Shown here piece after piece: positions 1-8,182 of a DNA stretch of 64,000 nt. Origin of the DNA: SYOC01 sp964441775 (GTDB lineage: Bacteria; Desulfobacterota; Binatia; Bin18); contig CAYTVL010000002.1 in NCBI GenBank assembly GCA_964441775.1, positions 194,672 to 258,671 on the forward strand, given 5' to 3'. Position 1 is the stretch's first letter, and each line of letters starts with the position of its first letter. The position numbers were made by a program, and so were the translations under genes. Below the pieces are notes generated by a model. That model saw nothing but the letters and a program-made list of their open reading frames with translations, had not been told where the DNA came from and made no database searches.

Positions 1-1211
1 AAGCGATAGTGGCTCAGGGTGTGCTGGAGTTTCTCCAGCTTGACGGTAGGCGTATCCTCGCGGGCAAATTGGAGCAGACGGTGCAGGTGGTCGATGATCG
101 GATGCAGTGCACTGTTCTGGTGATAGGGCGAGCAGCGAAACTCAATGCGGGTCACTCCAGCGGGCGCCAGCTGCTCTTTGAACTCCTGCAGCAGCCGAGA
201 TTTGCCAATGCCAGGCTCGCCACTGAGCAGCACCACCTGGCCGGTGCCCTGCTGGGCCTGCTCCCAGCGCTGCTGCAACAACGCGAGTTCCTCTGTGCGG
301 CCCACCAGCGGCGTTAACCCTCGCCTCACCGCTGCTTCAAACCGGCTCTGGACCTCACTTTCCCGCACCACCCGGTACACGGTCAGCGGCGTGGAGAGGC
401 CTTTTAGCGTGTGTGGCCCCAGCTCCTGGCACTCAAACAAGCCCGCCACCAAACGCTGGGTCGCTGCACTGAGCACAACGGTGTCGGGCTGGGCTAAGTC
501 TTGCAGTCGGGCGGCAATGTTGGGCGTCTCGCCCACGATCGCCAGCGGTTCGGGCCGGTCACTGACCCCCATCTCCCCGGCCACCACCAGGCCCGTGTGA
601 ATGCCAATGCGCACCTGTAAGGGACGGGGGAGCTGGATGGTCGGGAAGGACAGGTGCTGCATGGCCTCGACGATGCCCAACCCTACGCGCACCGCCCGGG
701 GGGCATCGTCTTCATGGGCCGTGGGATAGCCGAAGTACACCAGCAGCCCATCGCCGATATACTTGGCGAGATAGCCCTCAAAGCGACGGATCACCGAGGC
801 GCAGCGCCGTTGATACTCTCGCTCCACCTCGCGCAGCTCTTCGGGGTCGAGTTGTGCAGAGAGAGCAGTAGAGCCCACCAAGTCACAGAACATCACGGTG
901 AGTTGCCGCCGCTCGGCCGTGTCCCGGCTGAGGTCTCGCGGCGGGCGACTCGCGTCAGCGGGGGCGCTTTGCTCCTGCTGCGCTTCCCCGAGGTCTCGCT
1001 TTTCTGTGTCTTTTCCTCTGACCTGGCCGATCCAGACCAGCACCTCTCCGCCTTCGTCTGCCGCCACGCCCTCGGCTTTGATGAGTTCGCCCTTGAGGTC
1101 CTCCACATACTCATCATCCAGCGCGAAGCGGCGTTTCAAAGCCCCATAGGTCACCCGGCCACGCTGTTGCAGCAGCGCGCGGACGTGGTCCAATACTTCA
1201 TCAAAAGTCAT
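1..1211 (-). CDS. Class III adenylate/guanylate cyclase fused to AAA ATPase (3' end outside window)
   Basis: The reading frame is open from the ATG at 1211 to the left edge, so only the first ~403 residues are seen. After a winged-helix-like N-terminus (about 1-60) and a linker comes a class III nucleotide cyclase domain starting with FCDLVGST. Its metal-binding aspartates are probably D110 and D154 (YIGDGLLVYFG). Around residue 330 a Walker A motif (GEPGIGKSR) begins an AAA/NACHT-type ATPase domain that runs off the window. Large proteins of this build usually continue with TPR repeats and are thought to be signalling or regulatory proteins. Whether this one makes cAMP cannot be told from sequence. 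It is transcribed in the same direction as the SDR pair upstream, 51 nt away, and could be cotranscribed with it. Confidence 0.85.
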   Translation of the reverse strand, partial: MTFDEVLDHVRALLQQRGRVTYGALKRRFALDDEYVEDLKGELIKAEGVAADEGGEVLVWIGQVRGKDTEKRDLGEAQQEQSAPADASRPPRDLSRDTAERRQLTVMFCDLVGSTALSAQLDPEELREVEREYQRRCASVIRRFEGYLAKYIGDGLLVYFGYPTAHEDDAPRAVRVGLGIVEAMQHLSFPTIQLPRPLQVRIGIHTGLVVAGEMGVSDRPEPLAIVGETPNIAARLQDLAQPDTVVLSAATQRLVAGLFECQELGPHTLKGLSTPLTVYRVVRESEVQSRFEAAVRRGLTPLVGRTEELALLQQRWEQAQQGTGQVVLLSGEPGIGKSRLLQEFKEQLAPAGVTRIEFRCSPYHQNSALHPIIDHLHRLLQFAREDTPTVKLEKLQHTLSHYR

Positions 1212-1262
1212 GGTAAATCTCCACGATGACCTGACCTCTTGTTCTTTGTCATTACTCATGAC

Positions 1263-2036
1263 TTATAACCGGCTGCGCATCCCCCCATCGACCCAGATGA
1301 TCTGCCCGGTGATGAAGCCCGTCGTGTCGGAGGCGAGGTAGACAGCCGCAGCGGCGATTTCGTCGGGCTGCGCGAGTCGCTTCTGAGGAATGTAACGTAT
1401 GAGTTGTTGCTGCGCGTCGGTGTTTTCTAAAATGCTGGCGCCTTCGGTCCACCCCGCGCCAATGACGTTGACGGTGACGCCCTTGCGCGCCCATTCGAGT
1501 GCGAGCGCACGGGTGAGGTTCAGCACCCCGCCTTGCGCCGCGCAGTAAGCGCTGCCGTTGGCCATGCCTCGCTCACTCAAGAGAGAGACAATGTGAATCA
1601 TTCGTCCGCTGCCTTGTGCAAGCATGGGGCCTGCCGCCGCACGGCACGCGAGGTAGGGTCCTGTCAGATTGACGTTGAGCACGCGCTGCCATTCGTCAAA
1701 AGCAACGTCTCTCACTGGCTTCGCAAACGGCAGGTCATGCGCGTTCACGAGAATGTCGAGCCGCCCCAACTCCGAGACCGTGCGTTGCACTAGGCCTTCG
1801 ACTGCGCCAGCGTCATCCGCCTCTAGCGCCTGAGCGAAGCCTGCACGTCCTAGGGCGCGAATGTCCGCGAGACATAAATTGATCGCAGCGGTTTCCTCGG
1901 AGTTGGACAGTGTAGTAGCCACAGCGACATTCGCCCCAGCTTCGGCGAGCGCGCGCGCCGTGGCGCGTCCAATCGTGTTGGAAGCGCCGATTACGAGCGC
2001 GGTTTTTCCTTGAAGATGAAAACTTCCCGTGCTCAT
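1263..2036 (-). CDS. SDR-family oxidoreductase with YxxxQ in place of YxxxK
   Basis: A 257-residue short-chain dehydrogenase/reductase. The start is set at the ATG at 2036, which overlaps the upstream SDR stop by 4 nt (ATGA); the longer frame has no SDR homology before this point. The cofactor loop reads GASNTIG, the NNAG motif is degenerate (NAHDL), and the catalytic serine lies in IVSLLS. The active-site tetrad is unusual: Tyr164 is followed by CAA, giving Y-C-A-A-Q, so the general-base lysine is Gln168. The C-terminal GQIIWVDGG is normal for the family. It may have lost activity, have shifted chemistry, or act as a partner of the SDR encoded just upstream. Substrate unknown. Confidence 0.85.
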   Translation of the reverse strand: MSTGSFHLQGKTALVIGASNTIGRATARALAEAGANVAVATTLSNSEETAAINLCLADIRALGRAGFAQALEADDAGAVEGLVQRTVSELGRLDILVNAHDLPFAKPVRDVAFDEWQRVLNVNLTGPYLACRAAAGPMLAQGSGRMIHIVSLLSERGMANGSAYCAAQGGVLNLTRALALEWARKGVTVNVIGAGWTEGASILENTDAQQQLIRYIPQKRLAQPDEIAAAAVYLASDTTGFITGQIIWVDGGMRSRL

Positions 2037-2848
2037 GACTGCCCTCCGTGTAACGGAATGAGCGGTGCAAAGCTGGTTGGCACTTCCCCGCCTGCGAGCC
2101 CGCCGCCTTCCAGGGCGATCATTTCGCCGTTCATGTAGTTCGACGCCTCGGAAGCAAGAAAGACGCACGCGGGGCCCAGCTCTTCGTCTTTTCCGACGCG
2201 ACCGACTGGAATGTATTTCCCGCCTTGCCAGAACTGCATCATCGCAGGGTCGTCATGTGGGAAGATGCCAGGGAGGATCAAATTCGTTTGGATATTCTTA
2301 TCTGCATAATTAAAGGCCATCGCGCGAGTGAAATTAATCATCCCGGCTTTGCCGGTGGCGTACATGTAGTTATGTTTCATCGCGCGCACGCCGACACCGG
2401 AAGTGACATTGATAATTTTACCGCCGCCTTGCCGTAAGAAGTGCGGCAGCACGGCCCGACAGCAATAAAAGGCGCTGGAAATGTTGAGGTCGATGCCTTT
2501 ACGCCACTGTTCGTCGGTAATCGCTTCAACCGGTTTGTTCCAGCCAGATGAGGCTCCCCCGGCATTGTTGACCAGGACGTCGATGCGGCCAAACTCAGCA
2601 ATGACGGAATCCACCATTGTGTTCACTGACGCGGAGTTCGTGACGTCGGTGGAGAGCGCTACACAGCGACGACCTTTCGCCCGCACCAGAGCCGCCGTTT
2701 CATCGATTTGGGCTTGTGTCCGCGCCGCGGCGACAATGTCCGCGCCAGCGTCGGCTAACGCCAGCGCCATTTCCCGTCCAAGTCCGCGCCCCGCGCCGGT
2801 GACGATAATTACCTTGCCGTCCAATCTCAGCGTATCGAGAATCCCCAT
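2033..2848 (-). CDS. SDR-family NAD(P)-dependent oxidoreductase
   Basis: A 271-residue classical SDR with a complete set of motifs: TGAGRGLG for cofactor binding (about residues 18-25), NNAG, catalytic Ser in NVTSGVG and the YATGK active site. The C-terminal extension after the usual VDGG-like element (ALEGGG) is about 25 residues and rich in Pro/Gly. The gene is first in a two-gene unit with the following SDR (4-nt overlap), preceded by a good sigma70-type promoter at 2882-2910. The pairing of an intact SDR with an SDR carrying a changed active site suggests a heteromer, though this is inference. The substrate is probably a 3-ketoacyl or hydroxy compound but cannot be assigned. Confidence 0.9.
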   Translation of the reverse strand: MGILDTLRLDGKVIIVTGAGRGLGREMALALADAGADIVAAARTQAQIDETAALVRAKGRRCVALSTDVTNSASVNTMVDSVIAEFGRIDVLVNNAGGASSGWNKPVEAITDEQWRKGIDLNISSAFYCCRAVLPHFLRQGGGKIINVTSGVGVRAMKHNYMYATGKAGMINFTRAMAFNYADKNIQTNLILPGIFPHDDPAMMQFWQGGKYIPVGRVGKDEELGPACVFLASEASNYMNGEMIALEGGGLAGGEVPTSFAPLIPLHGGQS

Positions 2849-2881
2849 GAGTTTCCTCGCTCTTCCTTTTTTGTGAGCAGA

Positions 2882-2910
2882 ATTATCCTCCTGGGGAGCA
2901 GAGCTGTCAA
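2882..2910 (-). promoter_or_regulatory. Sigma70-type promoter of the SDR pair
   Basis: On the minus strand TTGACA (2905-2910) is followed by a 17-nt spacer and GATAAT (2882-2887). The predicted start point is about 25-30 nt upstream of the ATG at 2848, and a GGAAGAG/GAGGAAA ribosome-binding region lies between them. The hexamers match the consensus at 6/6 and 5/6. Confidence 0.6.
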
Positions 2911-2978
2911 TTTTCTGCTACAGTTTATTCTCGAGAACTTAGTACTCCGTCCAGAGAATTTTGAGGGGTTTAGGCTCA

Positions 2979-3062
2979 TCATGCCAGCATAGGCTGGCAT
3001 CCAGGGAGATGCGTACTGGCTTCTGGTTCTGCCTCCTGGATTCCCGCTTGCGCGACAATGAC
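2979..3062. repeat. Inverted pair of REP-like palindromic units
   Basis: The left unit contains a perfect 8-bp stem with a 4-nt loop (2981-3000, ATGCCAGC/GCTGGCAT) followed by CATCCAGG. The right unit, read on the opposite strand, has the form GTCATTGTCGCGCAAGCG then GGAATCCAGG. Both share the TCAT...stem...ATCCAGG layout of the dispersed REP/BIME-type repeats common in proteobacterial intergenic regions. The pair sits between the divergent SDR and hydrolase genes; no coding sequence was found in 2849-3132. Confidence 0.6.
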
Positions 3063-3132
3063 GCCGCCGCTGTCTATCCATAAAATTCAAAGTGACAGAC
3101 GTCTAGGAAACTGAAACTAAGGAGGGGAAACG

Positions 3133-3996
3133 ATGGACGATGATGTACGGAGCCTGTTGCCCAAACTGGACCTGACGCGGCGGGAGTTTGTAGTGACGGC
3201 GTTAGCGGCGGGCTTTGCGCTCGCGGTCCGTCCGGTGTCCGCGCAAACAATTTCCACGGATGCAACAGGTTTAGAAGCTGGAGAAGTGAAGATTCCTACT
3301 GCCGATGGTCAGATCCCTGCATATCAGGCCATGCCTGCTAGCGGTGGTCCGTTCCCGGTCGTGTTAGTGGTGCAAGAAATTTTTGGCGTGCATGAACACA
3401 TTAAAGATATCTGTCGTCGTTTTGCGAAACTTGGCTACTTTGCCGTCGCGCCTGAACTCTATGCTCGGCAAGGGGACGTGTCGAAAATGACCGACATTCA
3501 AGAGATTGTCTCGACTGTGGTGGCGAAAGTTCCCGACGCGCAGGTCATATCCGATCTTGATGCCGCTGTGGCGTGGGCCGAGAAGTCGGGCAAGGGTGAG
3601 GTAGGGAAACTCGGCATTACCGGCTTTTGCTGGGGAGGACGGATCGTGTGGCTCTATGCAGCCCACAGCTCGCGTCTCAAAGCTGGCGTCGCCTGGTATG
3701 GACGGTTAGTCGGCGACACGTCGGCGCTGACGCCCAAGAATCCAATTGACATTGTTGCCGACCTCAAGGCTCCAGTGCTGGGCCTCTATGGTGCTGCTGA
3801 TCAAGGGATTCCCACTGATACAGTGAAGACGATGCAGGACGCGCTGCACGCCGCCGGCAACCCGTCGCAGATTGTACTGTATCCAGATACGCCGCATGGG
3901 TTCAATGCGGATTATCGCTCAAGTTATCGGAAGGAGGCTGCGCAGGACGGTTGGAAACGGTTGCAAGCCTGGTTTAAGCAATACGGCGTCGCGTGA
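3133..3996 (+). CDS. Secreted dienelactone hydrolase family protein
   Basis: A 287-residue alpha/beta hydrolase of the dienelactone hydrolase (carboxymethylenebutenolidase) family. A twin-arginine export signal is visible: R16-R17 in LTRREF, a hydrophobic stretch to about residue 33, and a likely cleavage after VSA at residue 37. Catalytic positions can be read as the Cys nucleophile in GFCWGG, Asp in GAADQG and His in PHGF, with the family glutamate in QEIFGVHEH. The ATG is preceded by an excellent Shine-Dalgarno (AGGAGGGG). It stands alone on the plus strand, 40 nt before rfbB, with which it has no obvious functional link. The true substrate may differ from dienelactone. Confidence 0.88.
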   Translation: MDDDVRSLLPKLDLTRREFVVTALAAGFALAVRPVSAQTISTDATGLEAGEVKIPTADGQIPAYQAMPASGGPFPVVLVVQEIFGVHEHIKDICRRFAKLGYFAVAPELYARQGDVSKMTDIQEIVSTVVAKVPDAQVISDLDAAVAWAEKSGKGEVGKLGITGFCWGGRIVWLYAAHSSRLKAGVAWYGRLVGDTSALTPKNPIDIVADLKAPVLGLYGAADQGIPTDTVKTMQDALHAAGNPSQIVLYPDTPHGFNADYRSSYRKEAAQDGWKRLQAWFKQYGVA

Positions 3997-4036
3997 AACT
4001 TGAGTCACGCCGGGAAATGCCGATCTTTTGACTATT

Positions 4037-5122
4037 ATGCGAATGCTCGTTACTGGTGGGGCGGGGTTCATCGGCGCGAATTTTTTCCAGCTCTTCGTTC
4101 CTCGCCACCCTGAATATACGTTTATCAATCTCGATAAATTAACCTACGCAGCCAACCTTTCCAGCTTGAAAGAAGTGGCGGGTTTGCCGAACTACACGTT
4201 CGTGCAAGCCGATATCGCGGACGTGCAAGCCCTGCTGGAGGTCTTCCGACGTTATGAGCCCGATGTGGTCGTTCATTTTGCGGCGGAGAGTCATGTGGAT
4301 CGCAGCATTCTCGGCCCTGCTGCGTTCATCCAGACGAATATTGTCGGAACTTTTAATTTGCTGGAGGCGTGCCGGGCGACTTGGAGCCCGGTGACGCGCG
4401 GCCAGTTCCATCACGTGAGCACGGACGAGGTCTTCGGCTCTCTGAGTGAAGATGGATGCTTTACCGAAGAGACTCGATACGACCCCAGCAGCCCCTACTC
4501 GGCATCAAAGGCGGCGAGCGATCATCTCGTTCGATCGTATCATCGCACCTTTGATCTGCCCATCACCATGACGAATTGCTCGAATAATTACGGCCCGCGT
4601 CAGTTTCCCGAGAAACTCATTCCCTTGATGTTGTTAAACGCGCTGGAAGGGAAACCACTACCCGTGTATGGCGATGGACGCAACGTGCGCGACTGGCTGT
4701 ACGTTGAAGATCATTGCGAAGCCATTTGGATGGTGTTGCAGAAGGGGCGCGCAGGCGAAACCTACAACGTGGGCGGCAATTGCCAAAAGAGCAATCTTGA
4801 AGTGGTGCGCCTACTCTGCCAGGTCGTGGCGGAAGAGACTGGCCGTTCGGTGGAGGACTTGGAAAAACTGATCACTTTTGTCCCGGACCGCCCCGGACAC
4901 GACTTCCGTTACGCCATCGACGCTACGCGCATTCGTTCCGAATTGGGCTGGACGCCGCAAGAAACTTTTGACTCGGGGCTGCGGAAGACCGTGCGCTGGT
5001 ATCTGAAGAATGCCGCTTGGGTGGAGGGGGTGCGCACTGGAGCCTATCGCCGTTGGCTGACCGCGAATTATGAGGCGCGTGACCATCTGTTGCCGAAGCG
5101 CAAGGAGGGAGGGGGCGCGTGA
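4037..5122 (+). CDS. rfbB: dTDP-glucose 4,6-dehydratase
   Basis: A 361-residue extended SDR that converts dTDP-glucose to dTDP-4-keto-6-deoxyglucose. Seen: GGAGFIG Rossmann loop at the N-terminus, HFAAESHVDRSI, the catalytic STDEVFG (Thr-Asp-Glu), YSASK active site and NCSNNYGPRQFPEKLIP. All are diagnostic of RmlB. The start is placed at ATG 4037; a TTG at 4028 and an ATG at 4043 are alternatives, and none has a convincing ribosome-binding site. It is the first gene of rfbBAC and its stop overlaps the GTG start of rfbA (GTGA). Supplies activated 6-deoxyhexose to the adjacent glycan locus. Confidence 0.95.
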   Translation: MRMLVTGGAGFIGANFFQLFVPRHPEYTFINLDKLTYAANLSSLKEVAGLPNYTFVQADIADVQALLEVFRRYEPDVVVHFAAESHVDRSILGPAAFIQTNIVGTFNLLEACRATWSPVTRGQFHHVSTDEVFGSLSEDGCFTEETRYDPSSPYSASKAASDHLVRSYHRTFDLPITMTNCSNNYGPRQFPEKLIPLMLLNALEGKPLPVYGDGRNVRDWLYVEDHCEAIWMVLQKGRAGETYNVGGNCQKSNLEVVRLLCQVVAEETGRSVEDLEKLITFVPDRPGHDFRYAIDATRIRSELGWTPQETFDSGLRKTVRWYLKNAAWVEGVRTGAYRRWLTANYEARDHLLPKRKEGGGA

Positions 5123-6012
5123 TCAAAAAAGGCATCATCCTTGCCGGCGGTTCTGGCTCGCGGCTGTTTCCGCTGACGTATGCGGTCAGTAAACAACTGA
5201 TGCCGGTCTACGATAAACCCCTCATCTATTATCCCCTGACAACCTTGATGTTGGCCGGCATTACCGAAATTCTCGTTATCACGACTCCTCATGACCAACC
5301 GTTATTCCAACTGCTATTGCAGGACGGCGCGCAGTGGGGGCTAGAGATTTCCTACGCCGTGCAACCGACTCCTGACGGTTTGGCTCAGGCCTTTCTAATT
5401 GGCAAAGAGTTTATTGGGCAAGATGGCTGCGTGCTGATTTTGGGGGACAACATTTTTTACGGCCAGGGCTTGTCGCAACAACTCCGCCAGGCGGCCTCTC
5501 ACACGCGGGGTGCGACCGTGTTTGCTTATCGAGTGACGGACCCTGAACGTTACGGAGTAGTCGAGTTTAACGCTGAGGGAGGCGCGATTGGTATTGAGGA
5601 GAAGCCCCGCGCGCCGCGTTCTTCTTATGCAGTGACTGGGTTGTATTTTTACGACAACCAGGTGGTGAGTATTGCGGAGAGCTTGTGTCCGTCAGCGCGT
5701 GGCGAACTCGAAATTACTGATGTGAATACTCGGTATCTGGAGCAAGAGCAGTTGCGCGTCGAGAGACTTGGTCGGGGCTTTGCCTGGCTTGATACCGGAA
5801 CCCCCACGTCACTCTTGCAGGCGGCGAATTTCATCGAGACGATTGAGCAACGCCAAGGATTAAAAGTCGCCTGTCCCGAAGAGATCGCCTACCGGCTGGG
5901 GTTGATCGATGCTGAAGGACTTTCCAAGCTAGCGGAGCCGCTACGAAAGAGCGGGTATGGTCAGTACCTGTTGAACCTGCTCCGCAATCGAGACGTGCAT
6001 GAAGGTTTCTGA
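5119..6012 (+). CDS. rfbA: Glucose-1-phosphate thymidylyltransferase
   Basis: A 297-residue nucleotidyltransferase of the RmlA family making dTDP-glucose from dTTP and glucose 1-phosphate. The signature GGSGSRLFPLT, the KQLMPVYDKPLIYYPL region (binding lysines), GDNIFYGQG and EEKP are all present, and the length is typical. It starts at GTG 5119, overlapping rfbB by 4 nt, and its end overlaps rfbC by 14 nt, so the three genes are translationally coupled. The catalysed step precedes that of RfbB although the gene comes second. Confidence 0.95.
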   Translation: MIKKGIILAGGSGSRLFPLTYAVSKQLMPVYDKPLIYYPLTTLMLAGITEILVITTPHDQPLFQLLLQDGAQWGLEISYAVQPTPDGLAQAFLIGKEFIGQDGCVLILGDNIFYGQGLSQQLRQAASHTRGATVFAYRVTDPERYGVVEFNAEGGAIGIEEKPRAPRSSYAVTGLYFYDNQVVSIAESLCPSARGELEITDVNTRYLEQEQLRVERLGRGFAWLDTGTPTSLLQAANFIETIEQRQGLKVACPEEIAYRLGLIDAEGLSKLAEPLRKSGYGQYLLNLLRNRDVHEGF

Positions 6013-6556
6013 GACCACCTTACCGGGGGTGCTGTTGATCGAGCCCCAGGTGTTCGCCGACGCCAGAGGACGCTTTATGGAAACCTGGCGACAAGATCGC
6101 TACCGCGCTCACGGGCTGCCGACAGAGTTCGTCCAGGATAATTTTTCTCTTTCGGTACAAGGAACGTTGCGGGGACTCCATTTTCAATATCCGCACGCAC
6201 AAGGAAAATTGATTCACGTGTTGCACGGCGAAATTTTCGATGTGGCGGTCGATATTCGTGTGGGGTCCCCGACCTTCGGTCAATGGATTGGCATGACCTT
6301 GACGGGAGAGCGGCCTCAGCAGGTATACATTGCAGAAGGATTTGCGCATGGATTCTGCGTAACAAGCGAATCTGCGGTGGTCATGTACAAATGCACGGAT
6401 GTTTACCACCCGCAGAGTGAGAGCGGCATTGTGTGGAACGATGTTGATCTCGACATTCCATGGCCTGTGGTCGCTCCCAAACTGTCCCCCAAAGACACGC
6501 AACTTCCTCGTTTGCAAGATATCTCCCGCTCACGTCTCCCAGTCTACAAAAAATAG
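5999..6556 (+). CDS. rfbC: dTDP-4-dehydrorhamnose 3,5-epimerase
   Basis: A 185-residue cupin of the RmlC family. Seen: DARGRFMETW, QDNFSLS, the GTLRGLHFQ block carrying the catalytic His, and GFAHGFCV. RmlC epimerises dTDP-4-keto-6-deoxyglucose at C3 and C5. It is the last gene of the plus-strand unit; the next gene is convergent, 35 nt away. The final rhamnose enzyme RfbD (4-keto reductase) is not encoded here, so the sugar made could be rhamnose (with rfbD elsewhere) or another 6-deoxyhexose. Confidence 0.93.
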   Translation: MKVSETTLPGVLLIEPQVFADARGRFMETWRQDRYRAHGLPTEFVQDNFSLSVQGTLRGLHFQYPHAQGKLIHVLHGEIFDVAVDIRVGSPTFGQWIGMTLTGERPQQVYIAEGFAHGFCVTSESAVVMYKCTDVYHPQSESGIVWNDVDLDIPWPVVAPKLSPKDTQLPRLQDISRSRLPVYKK

Positions 6557-6591
6557 ACTGTCGGCGAGAAGATGAGCTGCTCTCCCACCTC

Positions 6592-8076
6592 CTATGACCC
6601 TGTCCCCGCCACCACAGCCCAGGCGGTGCGTAAAAGGATTTTGAAATCAAGCCACAATGACCAGTTGTCAATGTATTCAAGATCCATTCTGACCCAGTCG
6701 TCAAAGTTGCTAATTTTATTGCGGCCGCGCACTTGCCACAGACAGGTCATGCCAGGCTGGATGCTGAGTTTCCGCTTGTGCCAAAACTCGTAGCGATCGA
6801 GTTCGTGACGAAAGGCCGGTCGTGGGCCGACCAGGCTCATGTCCCCTTTTAATACGCTCCAGAGCTGGGGAAGTTCATTGAGACTGTACTTGCGGAGAAA
6901 GCGACCGAGAGGAGTGACCCGGGGATCTTTCTTCATTTTGAAAACCGGGCCCGTCATTTCGTTGTGATGTTGCAAGTTCGCTTTTTGGTCATCTGCGTCA
7001 GCCATCATGGTCGTGAATTTGTACCCGGTAAACTCGGCGCCATTGCGACCAACGACGCGCCAGCGGTACAACACCGGCAAGTGCGGCGTCGTCAATTTAA
7101 TCGCGATGGCGATCAGCGCAAACAGTGGTGAGAGTAAGAGCAGTAGGATGAAGGAAACAACGAAGTCGAAAAGGCGCTTGAAAAATATGGCTTCGGAGTC
7201 CCAGTGTGGCGGCGCCAGCACAACCGCTGGAAGATGGAGCGGTTCAAGCAGATACAGCGTCTGTAGTGTCCGACGTTCTGTTAAGAGGGCTTCGGGGACA
7301 ATGCGGAGTAGCACGCCTAAGGCGTCACAGTCCTGAATCACCTGCGCAATCCAATCGCCTCCAGCGACAGGGTGGATGGCCAGAACTTCATGGATCGGTT
7401 GGTGGATGAGGAGATCACCTAATTGTTCAACCTCGCCGAGAAGAGGAATGGTTGAGAGCTGCGAAAGAGGTCGATCCGCTGGAAGGCGCAAGTAACCAAA
7501 CAAGCGGTAATCGTTGGAAGGGAGAGAAAGACTCTCGGTAAAATATTTCACCATCCAGTCGATCGCCGATGGTGAACCGACGAGCGCGATGTTTTTGGCG
7601 TAGTAGCCTGCGGCGCGGCGACGAAAAGCATAGAAGCGCAAGGCGATGCGGTAAACAATCAGGCCGATGCTGCTCAAAATAGCAAAAGAAAAAACGAACA
7701 ATCGACTCCAGTAGGGGTCCTTGAGAGCGAAGAGCACCAAGGCGACCAAGCTCAACCCTGCGGCCGGGGCTACCAGTCCTCCAAAAAGAATGCGCGTGTA
7801 CGACTGATTCAGCGGCGGGATGTGGTTCTTCAGCACGCCCAACACAAGAATGGTCGTCGGGGAGACAACGAGGAGAATCCAAAGCAACCCTGTGAAGGGA
7901 GGCAAGACGCCATTCCAGCCCTCTGGGAGCGAAAGCGCTTCAACCCAGGGAATGCCTCGTAACAACCCTCCTGGTGCGAGAAACACACTTAAACGCGGCA
8001 CGAAAAGATACGCGATGAGGAACGCGAGGCAAAGGCTGAGGAGATCAAAGAACCAAAAGAAACGGCGAGGCACCAT
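6592..8076 (-). CDS. Polyprenyl-phosphate sugar phosphotransferase (glycan initiation, WcaJ/WbaP type)
   Basis: A 494-residue inner-membrane enzyme that transfers a sugar phosphate to undecaprenyl phosphate, the first step of glycan assembly. The start is placed at ATG 8076 (VPRRFFWFF follows); the upstream extension of the frame is polar, arginine-rich and unlike the family. About four N-terminal membrane helices (residues 5-145) and a CoA-binding-like middle region precede the catalytic domain (about 295-494). That domain contains KRLFDF, a reentrant helix, GYKFTTM, SLNELPQLW and GDMSLVGPRP. It is the last gene of the long minus-strand operon, 106 nt after wecG, and is convergent with rfbC. 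Confidence 0.92.
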   Translation of the reverse strand: MVPRRFFWFFDLLSLCLAFLIAYLFVPRLSVFLAPGGLLRGIPWVEALSLPEGWNGVLPPFTGLLWILLVVSPTTILVLGVLKNHIPPLNQSYTRILFGGLVAPAAGLSLVALVLFALKDPYWSRLFVFSFAILSSIGLIVYRIALRFYAFRRRAAGYYAKNIALVGSPSAIDWMVKYFTESLSLPSNDYRLFGYLRLPADRPLSQLSTIPLLGEVEQLGDLLIHQPIHEVLAIHPVAGGDWIAQVIQDCDALGVLLRIVPEALLTERRTLQTLYLLEPLHLPAVVLAPPHWDSEAIFFKRLFDFVVSFILLLLLSPLFALIAIAIKLTTPHLPVLYRWRVVGRNGAEFTGYKFTTMMADADDQKANLQHHNEMTGPVFKMKKDPRVTPLGRFLRKYSLNELPQLWSVLKGDMSLVGPRPAFRHELDRYEFWHKRKLSIQPGMTCLWQVRGRNKISNFDDWVRMDLEYIDNWSLWLDFKILLRTAWAVVAGTGS

Positions 8077-8182
8077 AGACTTTCCAATTGTAAATACATG
8101 AGGGCAGGAGGGGATGGTCCAGGGCTTTACCCTCTCATGTATCAGAGCGTTGACACGAGTGTGGCCTATAGAGACAACGAGA

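Noticed and set aside
654..1229. 191-residue open frame on the plus strand
   Set aside because: It is antisense to the cyclase domain, whose motifs on the minus strand are unmistakable.
6020..6517. 165-residue open frame on the minus strand
   Set aside because: Antisense to rfbC, which has clear RmlC motifs.
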